Notes: generated by a model from the letters alone, not told the origin. 64,000 bases of DNA from Nitratireductor sp. ZSWI3 (GCF_024655565.1 NZ_JANKOF010000009.1:1-64000); one strand, 5' to 3'. Positions 8,861-18,145 are shown, counted from the first letter of the stretch. Numbers and translations: made by a program.

Positions 8861-9883
8861 ATGATGCTGCAACAAAAATTGACCTACAAAACGGGCGTTG
8901 GCGGCCAGGTCGCGCTAGCGGGGGCGGGCGGAACCTCCGCTGCGAAGGTGGCTGACACTGCGGTGGACGAGCGGTTGATCGCGCTCCGGGACCTGCTCGC
9001 CAGCCCTCATTTCAAGGCGTCGGACCGCAACAGGCGGTTCCTCAAATTCGTCGTCGAGGAAACCGTTGCCGGCCGCGCCGGGCGCATAAAGGCCTTCACC
9101 ATCGCCGTCGACGTGTTCGGCCGCGATGCCGATTTCGATGCGACCGTCGATCCGATCGTCAGGATCGCCGCAGGGCAGTTGCGCAAGTCCCTGCACGATT
9201 ATTACGAGAAACATGGCCATGGAGACGGCATGCGGATCAGCTTGCCGCTCGGGGCGTATGTTCCGTCCTTCGAGATGCAGTCGCGCGCCTGGCGGTCGTG
9301 GAGAGGGCTCTCCGACAGGATCGGATTGGCCACGGGACGCCTGCCGAAACCGCTGCTTTCTGCCATGTTCGGTGCGGTGCTCGCCGGAGCGTTGGTCTGG
9401 TCCCTTCACCTGTTCGAGCCCGCGCAAGGGCCGGCGCGTCCCGTCGTGGTGGTCGACAATGCGCGCAGCTATTCCGCCGATCCGGCTGCCGACGTCTTCG
9501 CCCAGGCGCTCACCGATGCCCTGTGGATCCAACTGGCCAAACACACCACCGCCCGGTTCGTCGGGGTGCGGAACGAGGAGCAGTTCAACGGGGTCGTTGC
9601 CGAGGCCAGGAACGCCTTCGGAACCAGCGCCGGCCTCTATGAGCTGGTCACGACGGTGCAGGTCGACGGCAGTGCGGTGAGCGTCTACTGGCATCTCATC
9701 GATGCGAATTCCCGCGAGACATATTATTCGTCCCGCATCGACGAGACCGTGGTGGCCAAGTCGCAGAACGACGTTGCCGAGGCGGTCGCCGCCAATATGG
9801 CGGGCCTGCTGCTAGGCCATGGCGGCGTGATATCCCGCTATGTCGACGGAACGGAGCTGCTGGCCAACGATCTCACCAACTGA
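8861..9883 (+). CDS. Membrane protein with the N-terminal domain of rhizobial adenylate-cyclase-like proteins, no cyclase
   Basis: A 340-residue protein. Residues about 38-137 form a cytoplasmic domain familiar from rhizobial adenylate-cyclase-like and TPR proteins: LRDLLASPHF, NRRFLKFVVEETVAGRA, IKAFTIAVDVFGR, VDPIVRIAAGQLRKSLHDYY and SLPLGAYVPSF. One transmembrane helix follows (about 165-185), then a periplasmic C-terminal region that resembles the TolB-like part of these proteins (FAQALTDALWIQLAKHTTAR). No nucleotide-cyclase catalytic domain is present. The ATG at 8861 was chosen; the open frame extends upstream to 8732 and the ribosome site is weak. A signalling role is plausible but unproven. 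Confidence 0.75.
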   Translation: MMLQQKLTYKTGVGGQVALAGAGGTSAAKVADTAVDERLIALRDLLASPHFKASDRNRRFLKFVVEETVAGRAGRIKAFTIAVDVFGRDADFDATVDPIVRIAAGQLRKSLHDYYEKHGHGDGMRISLPLGAYVPSFEMQSRAWRSWRGLSDRIGLATGRLPKPLLSAMFGAVLAGALVWSLHLFEPAQGPARPVVVVDNARSYSADPAADVFAQALTDALWIQLAKHTTARFVGVRNEEQFNGVVAEARNAFGTSAGLYELVTTVQVDGSAVSVYWHLIDANSRETYYSSRIDETVVAKSQNDVAEAVAANMAGLLLGHGGVISRYVDGTELLANDLTN

Positions 9884-9962
9884 ACGGCGGTGACGGCCGG
9901 GACGGGGAGAGCACCGCTCTCCCCGCCGCGCGTCCGAAAGGCGGCACAGATCACGAGCTGGT

Positions 9963-10009
9963 GGCCTGATTTTTTCAAACGGATGGGTGCCGTCCGTCTG
10001 GATCAGGCC
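9963..10009. repeat. Palindromic repeat, family B variant
   Basis: Nested hairpin: outer arms GGCCTGAT and ATCAGGCC, inner arms ACGGATGG and CCGTCCGT around a GTG loop. The architecture matches the family B repeats at 28499 and 31532, but the sequence has diverged. Confidence 0.65.
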
Positions 10010-10280
10010 ATTGGAGCTATCCGCGACGGTTGGGGAGGAAGCGCGCGCGCGGCTTCGTTTGGCGAAAGGCCGGATGCATACGTTTGCAGTGCTGCAGCAT
10101 GTCGAGGTCCACCGGGCCTTGCCGGACGATGACGAGGTCCACCTCCGCACCGGACAAGCCGCGCTCTGCCAGTTCGTCCAGCAGCATCATGATGGCAGAT
10201 TGATTGGTGAGAGGTTGGGCGGGCACTGCTGGAATCCATTGCGGGCGATCCGGCTCTACGGCCGGGTCGATTGAATTGGG

Positions 10281-10359
10281 TCCCAAAGCCTCGCCTGCGC
10301 TCCGGGGAGGCAGACAAGGCTTTGGGAGAAGCCGGCCCGGGGGGCGGGAGGGCCGGCTT
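10281..10359. terminator. Two successive stem-loops in a geneless stretch
   Basis: First dyad: CCCAAAGCCT (from 10282) with AGGCTTTGGG ending near 10326. Second: AAGCCGGCCC (10329-10338) with GGGCCGGCTT (10350-10359), followed by GTTC rather than a clear T run. They may act as terminators. The whole stretch 9884-10651 lacks a convincing gene; it contains the family B variant, these stem-loops and the PTS promoter candidate. Confidence 0.4.
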
Positions 10360-10554
10360 GTTCAAAACAGGTTTTCAGAGGTTGCGCCGGGCAACGCTGT
10401 CCGATGAAGGTCGTTCTGCTTCACTGCCCTGTCGTCATCCTCATTCAGCTTGTGTGAGGGACAGTGCCGCCGGATGGGAATTATGAGCAAATAGGCGCGT
10501 TGTTTTTTCTGGTTTTTTGACGAGCGCCGCTGCTGCGCCGGCGCGAATAGCCGA

Positions 10555-10583
10555 TTGACACCCCCGGACGGCAGGTCATAAAC
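10555..10583 (+). promoter_or_regulatory. Candidate sigma-70-type promoter for the PTS operon
   Basis: TTGACA at 10555-10560, a 17-base spacer and ATAAAC at 10578-10583, about 70 bp before the start of the IIC gene. The -35 is consensus; the -10 is poor. A 16-base spacer with CATAAA is equally possible. Confidence 0.45.
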
Positions 10584-10651
10584 TTGCGTCCATTGAGCAA
10601 TACAAATGTTCGATGTGTGGGGCGGTTTCGCGCCGCTCTGAGGGGGAGAAA

Positions 10652-12055
10652 ATGGACGTATTTCTGAGCGGCCTCAAGACGGCCGTCGACACGCTTGGCG
10701 CAACGGTTCTGTTGCCCATCGTCATCTTCATCATCGCAGTCGTGCTCGGGGCGAGGGTGGGCAAGGCGTTCCGCGCCGCCGTGACCATCGGCGTCGCCTT
10801 CATCGGCATCAACCTGGTCCTCGGGCTGATGCTCGGCTCCATCGGGGATGTGGCGCAGGCCATCGTCACCAACACCGGCATCCAGCGCGACATCGTCGAC
10901 GTGGGCTGGCCTTCGGCGGCGGCCATCGCCTTCGGCTCGTCCGTCGGTCTGTGGGTCATTCCGATCGGCATCGCCGTCAACATCGCGCTGCTTCTGACGC
11001 GCATGACGCGCACCCTGAACGTCGATGTCTGGAACTTCTGGCACTTCGCCTTCATCGGCTCGCTCGCCGTGGCCGCCACCGGCAGCCTCGCCTACGGCCT
11101 GGTCGTCGCTGCGCTGATGGCCGCGCTGTCGCTGCTCTTTGCCGACTGGTCGGCCCGCGCCGTCCAGAAATTCTATGGCATCCCCGGCGTCTCCGTGCCG
11201 CATCTGGCTTCCGCGCAGATTCTGCCCATCGCCATCGTCGTCAACTGGCTGATCGAGCGGATTCCGGGAATAAACAAGGTCAACATCTCCACCGAGACGA
11301 TCGAGAAGCGCTTCGGCGTGTTCGGCGAGCCGGTGGTGCTCGGTCTTATCATCGGCCTCGTCCTCGGCGTGGTCGCCTATTACAACGCCGGCGATTTCGG
11401 CACCGTGCTGTCGAAGGTGCTGCAGACGGGCATGACGCTCGCCGCCGTCATGCTGCTCCTGCCGCGCATGGTGAAGATCCTGATGGAGGGGCTTCTGCCG
11501 GTCTCCGAGGCCGCCCAGGATTTCGTGCGCAAGCGCACCGGCGAACGGGAACTGCTGGTGGGGCTTGATTCGGCGATCCTGATCGGCCACCCGGCGGCGA
11601 TCTCCTCGTCGCTGATCCTGGTGCCGATCGCCATCATCCTGTCGGTGATCCTGCCCGGCAACCGGGTCATCCTGTTCGCCGACCTTGCCGTCATCCCCTT
11701 CATCGTCGCCATGACCGCGCCGCTGATGCGTGGCAACGTCTTCCGCATGGTGATCGTCGGCACGGTGACGCTGGCCGTCGGCTTCTACGTCGCCAACGCG
11801 CTCGCTCCGCTGTTCACCGCGGCGGCGGTCGATTCAGGCTTCAAGGTGCCGGAGAACGCGGTGCAGATCACATCGGTCGTCGACGGCTTCCTGTGGATCT
11901 CCTATGCGGTCATCGCGGCGATCCGCGGCCTCGGCGCGGCCGGTCTGGCGCTGCTGGCGGCGCTCGTCGCCGCGAGCTTCTGGCTCTACCGCCGCAACAC
12001 GCTCGCCTGGGAACGCGCCGCCGGCGCCGAGGACGATGCGGAACAGAAGGGTTAG
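10652..12055 (+). CDS. PTS transporter subunit IIC, galactitol (GatC) family
   Basis: Inner-membrane permease of a phosphotransferase system, 467 residues with about ten or more hydrophobic helices from residue 12 to the end. GatC-like features are the start MDVFLSGLKTAVDTLGATVL, GARVGKAFRAAVTIGVAFIG, NFWHFAFIGSLAVAATGSLA and PEWNxE-free loops typical of this family. The ATG at 10652 has a strong AGGGGGAGAA site; the frame opens slightly upstream at 10613. The IIA gene starts 11 bp after its stop. The substrate may be a polyol or another compound. Full sugar PTS permeases are not common in Hyphomicrobiales, most of which I expect to have only the regulatory PTS-Ntr. Confidence 0.85.
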   Translation: MDVFLSGLKTAVDTLGATVLLPIVIFIIAVVLGARVGKAFRAAVTIGVAFIGINLVLGLMLGSIGDVAQAIVTNTGIQRDIVDVGWPSAAAIAFGSSVGLWVIPIGIAVNIALLLTRMTRTLNVDVWNFWHFAFIGSLAVAATGSLAYGLVVAALMAALSLLFADWSARAVQKFYGIPGVSVPHLASAQILPIAIVVNWLIERIPGINKVNISTETIEKRFGVFGEPVVLGLIIGLVLGVVAYYNAGDFGTVLSKVLQTGMTLAAVMLLLPRMVKILMEGLLPVSEAAQDFVRKRTGERELLVGLDSAILIGHPAAISSSLILVPIAIILSVILPGNRVILFADLAVIPFIVAMTAPLMRGNVFRMVIVGTVTLAVGFYVANALAPLFTAAAVDSGFKVPENAVQITSVVDGFLWISYAVIAAIRGLGAAGLALLAALVAASFWLYRRNTLAWERAAGAEDDAEQKG

Positions 12056-12066
12056 CGGATCACGCA

Positions 12067-12528
12067 ATGGCTGAAGCCCTCATCAACCACATCGATCCCG
12101 GGGCGATCGCCCTCGGGGTCGAAGCGAGCGACCGGGAAGCGGTCATCAGGCTCCTGGCGGAAAAGCTCCGCCGCGACGGCTACGTGAAGGACAGCTTCGC
12201 CGATGCCGTGGTGGCGCGTGAGGCCTCAATGCCGACGGGCCTGCCGCTCGGACGCGCGGTGAATGTTGCCGTCCCGCACACCGATCCGGAGCATGTTCTG
12301 AAGCCGGGCATCGCGCTGGCGACGCTTGCAAGGCCGGTGGCCTTCGCCAATATGGAGGACCCGGATGAAGCGGTCGATGTCGGCCTCATCTTCCTGATGG
12401 CGCTGAACGACAAGGACAGGCAGATCGAGATGCTGCAGCAGATCATGGAGACCATCCAGAGCGAGGCGGCCATTGACGGCCTCATGCGCGCCGAAACGGT
12501 TGAAGATGTCGTCTCGGTTCTGAGATAA
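12067..12528 (+). CDS. PTS transporter subunit IIA, fructose/galactitol type
   Basis: A 153-residue EIIA of the fructose/mannitol/Ntr fold. The phosphorylatable His is His71 in VAVPHTDPEHV. The N-terminus (EALINHIDPGAIALGVEASD) and the helical end DRQIEMLQQIMETIQ fit the GatA-like branch more than PtsN. The close spacing to the IIC and IIB genes shows one operon. It should accept phosphate from HPr, whose gene is not in the window, and pass it to the IIB Cys. Confidence 0.88.
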   Translation: MAEALINHIDPGAIALGVEASDREAVIRLLAEKLRRDGYVKDSFADAVVAREASMPTGLPLGRAVNVAVPHTDPEHVLKPGIALATLARPVAFANMEDPDEAVDVGLIFLMALNDKDRQIEMLQQIMETIQSEAAIDGLMRAETVEDVVSVLR

Positions 12529-12552
12529 TCGCGTGCTGATCAGGAGGAGCCA

Positions 12553-12840
12553 ATGAGCATCAAGAAACGCGTTCTGTTCGCCTGCGGCACGGGCATCGCC
12601 ACCTCGACTGTGGTATCCAATGCGGTGGTCGAGGCGATGAAGGAGCGCGGCATCAGCATCGACGCGCGCCAGTGCAAGGCGACCGAGGTCCGTTCCGAAA
12701 TGGGCGGCATGGATCTGATCGTATCGACCACGCAACTGCCCTCCGACCTGCCGGTGCCGTCCATCGTCACGCTGGCGTTCCTGACCGGCATGGGCAAGGC
12801 GGACGTGCTCGACAAGATCGAGGCGGCGCTCCGCGCCTGA
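12553..12840 (+). CDS. PTS transporter subunit IIB, galactitol (GatB) family
   Basis: A 95-residue cytoplasmic EIIB with the phosphocysteine loop at Cys11 (VLFACGTGIATSTVV). Length and P-loop fit GatB. The ATG follows a strong AGGAGG. It is the last gene of the IIC-IIA-IIB operon; a hairpin follows at 12880. No polyol dehydrogenase, aldolase or kinase is adjacent, so the sugar cannot be inferred from context. Confidence 0.9.
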   Translation: MSIKKRVLFACGTGIATSTVVSNAVVEAMKERGISIDARQCKATEVRSEMGGMDLIVSTTQLPSDLPVPSIVTLAFLTGMGKADVLDKIEAALRA

Positions 12841-12879
12841 GGCGTTGCATGAAATTCCCGGCAGGGGCAAACCTTCGAG

Positions 12880-12909
12880 CGGGCTGGAGCCGCAAGCGGC
12901 TTCAGCCCG
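12880..12909. terminator. Hairpin between convergent genes
   Basis: CGGGCTGGAGCCGC, two A residues, GCGGCTTCAGCCCG: a 14-bp stem with one G-T wobble. There is no long T run on either side, so factor-independent termination is uncertain. It separates the PTS operon from the convergent VOC gene. Confidence 0.55.
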
Positions 12910-12918
12910 TTCCCGCAT

Positions 12919-13347
12919 TCATGAAAGAGGGGCGTTGAAGCGGAAGAACTCCACCGAGTAGCCGCCGGGATCGCGCAGCAGGAAGCCGTTGACCAGGCTG
13001 TTGGTCGGGTTCTCGAGATCCAGATGCTTCTGAAACTCGGCCCCGCCCGCCCGGGCGCGCGCATACCAGCCTTCGAGGTCGGGCGTCTCGATGCTGAGCA
13101 TGACGCTCTTCGGTCCGGCGGCCGGGTGGTGGCCATGGGCCTCGTCGACGAGGCCCACGCGAGCCGTCCCGGTGATGCGGAAGAATTTCACCCAGCCCCG
13201 GTCGAAGATCTTCTCGAGCCCGAGCGTGGCGCCGTAGAAAGCTTCGGCTTGCCCGATGTCGGCGTAGTAGAAGAAGGTGATCTGCCCCTCGATCGGTGGC
13301 CGTCCGGTCGCTTGCTCGCTGCCCAAATCTTCCTCCCGCATCCTCAT
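12919..13347 (-). CDS. VOC-family (glyoxalase/bleomycin resistance fold) protein
   Basis: A single-domain vicinal-oxygen-chelate protein of up to 142 residues. Two beta-alpha-beta-beta-beta modules are visible: ITFFYYADIGQAEAFYGATL with GLEKIF, and VMLSIETPDLEGWYARARAG with FLLRDPGGYSVEFFRF, whose Glu is a usual metal ligand. Substrate unknown. The ATG at 13347 opens the frame, but a strong GGGAGGA lies just inside it, so translation may start at a TTG near 13326. It is divergent from the MFS gene with 174 bp between. Confidence 0.85.
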   Translation of the reverse strand: MRMREEDLGSEQATGRPPIEGQITFFYYADIGQAEAFYGATLGLEKIFDRGWVKFFRITGTARVGLVDEAHGHHPAAGPKSVMLSIETPDLEGWYARARAGGAEFQKHLDLENPTNSLVNGFLLRDPGGYSVEFFRFNAPLS

Positions 13348-13521
13348 GCCGCCGAAGCCCCGGCCGGCATGCCCATCATTTGATCAAGGATTCTCGCGAT
13401 TGTCACGCGGGCGCTGGGCGCTGATCCGGGGAGTTACTGGTCCAGTTGTGCCAATCGGTGTACAGGCCGGGGCCAGCGAACTACGATCCCGCATCATCAG
13501 GTTCGGCAGGGTCGAGAACAG

Positions 13522-15147
13522 GTGCCCAGGTCTTCGCTTACAGCTCCGTTCAAGAGTTTCGATTTCCGCCTGTTATGGTCCGCCGTCCTGGTCTCCAACC
13601 TCGGCGGCCTGATCCAGGCGGTCGGTGCCGGCTGGATGATGGCGACGATTTCGAAATCGGACGACATGGTGGCCCTGGTCCAGTCGGCCACCACCCTGCC
13701 GATCATGCTTTTCTCGCTTGCCTCCGGCGCTTTTGCCGACAGTTTCGACCGGCGGCGCGTGATGCTTGCCGCGCAGGCCCTGATGCTGGTGATTTCGGCG
13801 GCGCTGGCGATCTTTGCCGTGACCGGTCAGATGACGCCCTGGCTGCTGCTGACCTTCACCTTTCTGATCGGGTGCGGCACGGCGCTTCACAATCCCTCCT
13901 GGCAGGCATCGATGGGTGACATCGTCCCGCGGGAGGACATACCCTCGGCGGTGACGCTGAACAGCATGGGATTCAACCTGATGCGCAGCATCGGGCCGGC
14001 GATCGGCGGGCTTGTGGTGGCCGCGGCGGGAGCCGCGACGGCCTTCGCTTTCAATGCGGTGAGCTATATCCCGTTGATCGTCGCGCTGCTGCGTTGGAAG
14101 CATCAGCGCGAGCCGTCGAAGCTGCCCCGCGAGGCCTTCGGCCACGCCGTCTCGGCAGGGCTGCGCTACGTGGCCATGTCACCGAACCTCATCACGGTGA
14201 TCTCGCGCAGCTTCCTCTTCGGCCTCAGCGCCGTCGCCATCCTGGCGCTGCTGCCGCTCGTGGCACGCGACATCATTCGCGGCGGTGCCGTCACCTACGG
14301 ACTGCTGCTCGGCAGCTTCGGCATCGGCGCCATCGGCGGCGCCTTGATGAACACCCGCGTGCGTGAGGCCTTCAGCAACGAGGTGATCGCCCGCTTTGCC
14401 TTCCTCGGCTTCGCCGTCAGCGCCGCCCTGGTGGCGATGAGCCGCGACCTCTGGCTCACCTGCCTGTGCCTGCTTCCGGCCGGCGCCTGCTGGGTGCTCG
14501 CCCTGTCGCTGTTCAACGTCATGATCCAGCTTTCGACACCGCGCTGGGTGGTGGGGCGGTCGCTGTCGATCTATCAGACCGCGACCTTCGGCGGCATGGC
14601 GGCCGGCGGCTGGCTGTGGGGCGTGGTGGCCGACGCGCATGATGCGACCAACGCGCTTCTGGTCTCCGCGGCTGTGCTTCTGGCGGGCGCTCTGATCGGG
14701 CTGCGCTTTCCCCTGCCGGGGTTTCTGGCCCTCAATCTCGATCCGCTGAACCGCTTCAAGGAACCGGCCCTGCGGCTTGACCTCAGATCGCGCAGCGGCC
14801 CCATCATGGTTATGGTCGATTACGACATCGCGCAGGAGGACGTGCCGGCCTTCCTGGAGGCGATGACCGAGCGCAGACGCATCCGCATCCGTGACGGCGC
14901 CCGCCAGTGGACGCTCCTGCGCGATCTGGAAAACCCCGGCACCTGGACCGAGGCCTATCACGTGCCGACCTGGGTCGAATACATCCGCCACAACCAGCGG
15001 CGGACCCAGTCCGACGCGCAGATCTCGGAAAGGCTTCTGGCGCTGCATCGCGGCGATGACCCGCCGCGCGTCCACCGCATGGTCGAGCGCCAGACCGTGC
15101 CGGTGCGCGACGACATGCCGATCAAGCAGAACCCGGAAGTGCCCTGA
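13522..15147 (+). CDS. MFS transporter (MFS_3/EntS-like) with C-terminal monooxygenase-like domain
   Basis: A 541-residue inner-membrane transporter. The first ~400 residues are a 10-12 helix major-facilitator domain of the enterobactin-exporter-like class, with the loop-2 motif GAFADSFDRRRVMLAAQALM and NPSWQASMGDIVPREDIPSA typical of MFS_3. The last ~125 residues, after PLNRFKEPALRLDL, are a soluble ferredoxin-fold domain like antibiotic-biosynthesis monooxygenases (RIRDGARQWTLLRDLENPGT), often fused in this family. The start is a GTG at 13522. The substrate is unknown; efflux of a small metabolite or siderophore is possible. Its stop lies two bases from that of the convergent racemase-family gene. 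Confidence 0.88.
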   Translation: MPRSSLTAPFKSFDFRLLWSAVLVSNLGGLIQAVGAGWMMATISKSDDMVALVQSATTLPIMLFSLASGAFADSFDRRRVMLAAQALMLVISAALAIFAVTGQMTPWLLLTFTFLIGCGTALHNPSWQASMGDIVPREDIPSAVTLNSMGFNLMRSIGPAIGGLVVAAAGAATAFAFNAVSYIPLIVALLRWKHQREPSKLPREAFGHAVSAGLRYVAMSPNLITVISRSFLFGLSAVAILALLPLVARDIIRGGAVTYGLLLGSFGIGAIGGALMNTRVREAFSNEVIARFAFLGFAVSAALVAMSRDLWLTCLCLLPAGACWVLALSLFNVMIQLSTPRWVVGRSLSIYQTATFGGMAAGGWLWGVVADAHDATNALLVSAAVLLAGALIGLRFPLPGFLALNLDPLNRFKEPALRLDLRSRSGPIMVMVDYDIAQEDVPAFLEAMTERRRIRIRDGARQWTLLRDLENPGTWTEAYHVPTWVEYIRHNQRRTQSDAQISERLLALHRGDDPPRVHRMVERQTVPVRDDMPIKQNPEVP

Positions 15148-15149
15148 CC

Positions 15150-16190
15150 CTAGCCGGCCTTTGACGCCTTCGGCCAGGTGTCCGACAGGCGATATCCGCC
15201 CGGCCAGGGATCGTCAGGATCCAGCATGTGCTGATGAACGCCCGTGATCCAGGCCCGGCCGCTGATCTGCGGGCGGATAGCCGGCAGGCCGCCGACCGTC
15301 GTTTCGCCGAGGATCTGTCCGTGAAACTCCGACCCGATGATCGAAACACCGGTAAGGCGGTCGCCGACGGCCATCTCGCCCCTGGCATGCAAAAGGGCCA
15401 TGCGCGCTGAGACGGCCGTGCCCGTCGGTGAGCGATCGAGCTTGCCGGGCTGGATCGAAACCACCGACCTGGCGCGCAAGCCGGCGTCCGACCGCTCCAG
15501 CCTGCCCGCGAACAGGCAGAATGAATGGTGCCTCCAGTCCAGCCGTTCGGGGTGATGAAAGGCGAGTTGTGCGTTGGCTGCGTTGGTGATCCGCACGCCG
15601 AGTTCGGCCAGTTGCCGTGCCTCGCCGGGCTCGAGTGCAAGGCCCAGCTTCTCGGCATCGACGACGACGAAGCTGTCGCCGCCATAGGCGGTGTCGACGG
15701 TGATGCTGCCGAGCCCCTCGACCTCGATGGTGGCGCCGATCTCGCCGGCGAAAGCCGGCACGTTTTCAACCGTGATGCGCTCGGCCTTTCCGTCGCGGCA
15801 ATCCGCCTTCACACGCACCAGCCCGCCCGGCGCTTCCAGCACCATCTCGGTCACCGGCTCCTGCATCGGAACGATGCCGCTGTCGAGCAGGACCGTCGAG
15901 ACGCAGATCGAGTTCGACCCCGACATGGGGGGTGTGTCCTCGGGTTCCATGATGATCCAGGCTGCCTGCGCCTCGGGATGCCTGGGCGGCACCAGAAGGT
16001 TCACATGGCGAAAGACCCCGCCGCGCGGCTCGTTGAGCACGAAATTGCGCAGCGTCTGGTCCTCGGCGATCCATTTGCGCTGCTCCCAGACCGTGTCGCC
16101 CGGCGGCGGCGCAACGCCGCCGACGATGACATCGCCAACCTCGCCCTCGGCATGGCAGGAAATGACGTGAATGACCTTGCTGCTGCGCAT
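15150..16190 (-). CDS. Proline racemase superfamily protein with Ser/Thr catalytic pair (possible trans-3-hydroxyproline dehydratase)
   Basis: A 346-residue enzyme of the proline racemase/hydroxyproline epimerase superfamily, full length. Racemases use two Cys as acid/base residues. Here the first is replaced by Ser90 ([14 protein letters not shown], where Cys-Gly-His-Gly is usual) and the second by Thr256 ([14 protein letters not shown]). Thr in the second position is the mark of trans-3-hydroxy-L-proline dehydratases, which normally keep the first Cys. Racemase activity is therefore unlikely, and dehydration or another elimination is more plausible. It is next to the first TRAP transporter genes, which could supply the substrate. 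Confidence 0.85.
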   Translation of the reverse strand: MRSSKVIHVISCHAEGEVGDVIVGGVAPPPGDTVWEQRKWIAEDQTLRNFVLNEPRGGVFRHVNLLVPPRHPEAQAAWIIMEPEDTPPMSGSNSICVSTVLLDSGIVPMQEPVTEMVLEAPGGLVRVKADCRDGKAERITVENVPAFAGEIGATIEVEGLGSITVDTAYGGDSFVVVDAEKLGLALEPGEARQLAELGVRITNAANAQLAFHHPERLDWRHHSFCLFAGRLERSDAGLRARSVVSIQPGKLDRSPTGTAVSARMALLHARGEMAVGDRLTGVSIIGSEFHGQILGETTVGGLPAIRPQISGRAWITGVHQHMLDPDDPWPGGYRLSDTWPKASKAG

Positions 16191-16299
16191 TGAATGTCCT
16201 CGCTTTGCGCTGACGAGAGCCGTCCGGTTTTTGTGAATATCACGATTGTAGCCAGCGCGGCTGGATCCTCTGCGGCAGCATCCGGTCTCCCATGCGTCG

Positions 16300-17610
16300 T
16301 CAGCGGTAGATGAGCGAGGGCAGCCACAGGCTGATCATCGGGAAGAGCATCAGCAGCAGCAGCGTCAGCGCGTCCATCAGGATGAACCAGCTCACCCCAC
16401 GGAACACCTGCGGCAGCGTGACGATGTCGCCCAGCGCTCCCTTGATCATGTAGACGTTGAGCCCCACCGGTGGCGTCACCAGGCCGATTTCCAGCAGCTT
16501 AATGACGATGATCCCGAACCAGACCGGCTCCATGCCGGCGCTGTCGACCAGCGGCAGGATGATGGGCAGCGTCAGCAGCAAGAGGCCGATGCTGTCGATC
16601 AGCATGCCCAGAACCAGATAGATCACCGTGACCGACAACAGGATCCACCAGGACTGATCGCTGATCGACAGGATGAACTCGGAGAAGGCCGCAGGCAATC
16701 CGGACAGCGCCAGGAAGCGCGTGAAGAAAAGCGAGCCGATCAGGATGACGAATATGGAGCCGGTGGCGATCAGCGTCTGGACGATGGCCGCCGAAGCCCG
16801 CTCGAACGTCAATCGGCCAAGAACGGCCGCAATGATCGCGGCGAGGAAGGCGCCGAGTGCTCCGGCCTCGGTCGGCGAGAAGATGCCGGTGAAGATTCCG
16901 CCCAGCACGCTGAGGATCAGAAGCGGCAGCGGCCAGATCTCGCGCCGGGCCATGCGGCGCTCTTCCGGCGTGATGTCGAGGACGGCCGCACCCGCAAGCT
17001 CCGGCTTGATCTTCACGCGAACCGAAATCATCGCCATGTAGATGAGGGCCGAAAGGATGCCGGGCAGGAATCCGGCCATGAAGAGCTGACCGACCGAAAC
17101 CTGAGCGTAGACGCCGTAGAGGATCATCAGGACGGAGGGCGGGATGAGCGAGCCGAGCGTGCCCGAGGCGGCGATGGTGCCGGTGGCCAGTCCTTTCTCG
17201 TAGCCCGACCGCAGCATTTCCGGCACCGCGATGCGCGACATGGCCGATGCGGTGGCGGTGGAGGATCCGGCCGCCGCCGCGAAGAAGGCGCATGCCGCCA
17301 CCGAGGCGATCGCCAGGCCGCCAGGCAACCGCGACAGCACGACCCGGAGCGCCGCGAACAGGCCGCGTGTCATCTGGGTCTCGGAGCAGATGAAGCCCAT
17401 GAGCAGGAACATCGGCGCCGCCGAAAGCTCCCACTGGCCGACATAGTCGAACGGTGTCGCGGAGATCATCCCCCAGGCCACCTTCATGCTGAACATGGCC
17501 GCGATACCGAGCACCGAGACCGCCCCCAGGGCGAGGCCGATTGGAACACGCAGCGCTATCAGGGCCAGCGCGGCGAGGGTGCCGAAGATGCCGATGTCGA
17601 GATTGGTCAT
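16300..17610 (-). CDS. TRAP transporter large permease (DctM family), system 1
   Basis: The 436-residue, roughly 12-helix large membrane subunit of a tripartite ATP-independent periplasmic transporter, which imports solutes with sodium or proton. Family motifs are [60 protein letters not shown] and [20 protein letters not shown] near the end. It lies 46 bp downstream of its dctQ. Together with dctQ and dctP it forms system 1 beside the racemase-family gene. Confidence 0.96.
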   Translation of the reverse strand: MTNLDIGIFGTLAALALIALRVPIGLALGAVSVLGIAAMFSMKVAWGMISATPFDYVGQWELSAAPMFLLMGFICSETQMTRGLFAALRVVLSRLPGGLAIASVAACAFFAAAAGSSTATASAMSRIAVPEMLRSGYEKGLATGTIAASGTLGSLIPPSVLMILYGVYAQVSVGQLFMAGFLPGILSALIYMAMISVRVKIKPELAGAAVLDITPEERRMARREIWPLPLLILSVLGGIFTGIFSPTEAGALGAFLAAIIAAVLGRLTFERASAAIVQTLIATGSIFVILIGSLFFTRFLALSGLPAAFSEFILSISDQSWWILLSVTVIYLVLGMLIDSIGLLLLTLPIILPLVDSAGMEPVWFGIIVIKLLEIGLVTPPVGLNVYMIKGALGDIVTLPQVFRGVSWFILMDALTLLLLMLFPMISLWLPSLIYR

Positions 17611-17656
17611 GGGGCTCCGATGGGTCGAGATGGCGGACTGGCCGCTGGCTCCGCGG

Positions 17657-18145
17657 TTACAGCGGCCGGGCCTCCCGCAACGCCTTGATCATGTTGGACA
17701 GCAGCGCGAGGCACAGTCCGAGGAAACCGAACGGCAGTGCCCACCGGGCCGGCCAGATGGGAAAGACGAAGTTGGCCATCGCCGTCTCGCCGCGAGCCGT
17801 CGCCCTCATCGCGTCCTGAAACGTCTGCCAGCCGAGCATTCCGAAGAAGGCGAGGCCGAACAGGCAGGAGGCAACGTAGAGCCAAAGCTGGAGCGTCGGC
17901 GGCATGAGCTGCACGAAGAGGTCGACGCGCACATTCTGGTGCCGCAACTCGACAAAGGCGAAGGAGAGAAAAACCAGCCCGACCATGTAATAGAACGAGA
18001 CGGTCTCGAGCGTGCCGATCACCGTCCACTTGAAGAAGAAGCGCAGCACCACGTCCAGCGTCACCTGAAACAGCATCAGCAAAAGGCAGACGGCGGCGAG
18101 GCCAAGCAACGCCTTGCTGACGAAGGAGGTCATGCGATCGATCAT
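17657..18145 (-). CDS. TRAP transporter small permease (DctQ family), system 1
   Basis: A 162-residue, four-helix membrane subunit. The pattern LFQVTLDVVLRFFFKWTVIG with ETVSFYYMVGLVFLSFAFVE and RHQNVRVDLF is typical DctQ. The ATG at 18145 (MIDRMTSFVSKALL) was chosen because the helix begins there; the frame extends upstream into a palindromic repeat, which is not plausible coding sequence. About 200 bp, mostly repeat, separate it from dctP, so its expression may be partly uncoupled from dctP. Confidence 0.92.
   Translation of the reverse strand: MIDRMTSFVSKALLGLAAVCLLLMLFQVTLDVVLRFFFKWTVIGTLETVSFYYMVGLVFLSFAFVELRHQNVRVDLFVQLMPPTLQLWLYVASCLFGLAFFGMLGWQTFQDAMRATARGETAMANFVFPIWPARWALPFGFLGLCLALLSNMIKALREARPL

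Noticed and set aside
10017-10286. Minus-strand reading frame of about 89 codons in the geneless stretch
   Set aside because: It needs a TTG start, has no ribosome site, ends beside a palindromic repeat, and the product resembles no family.
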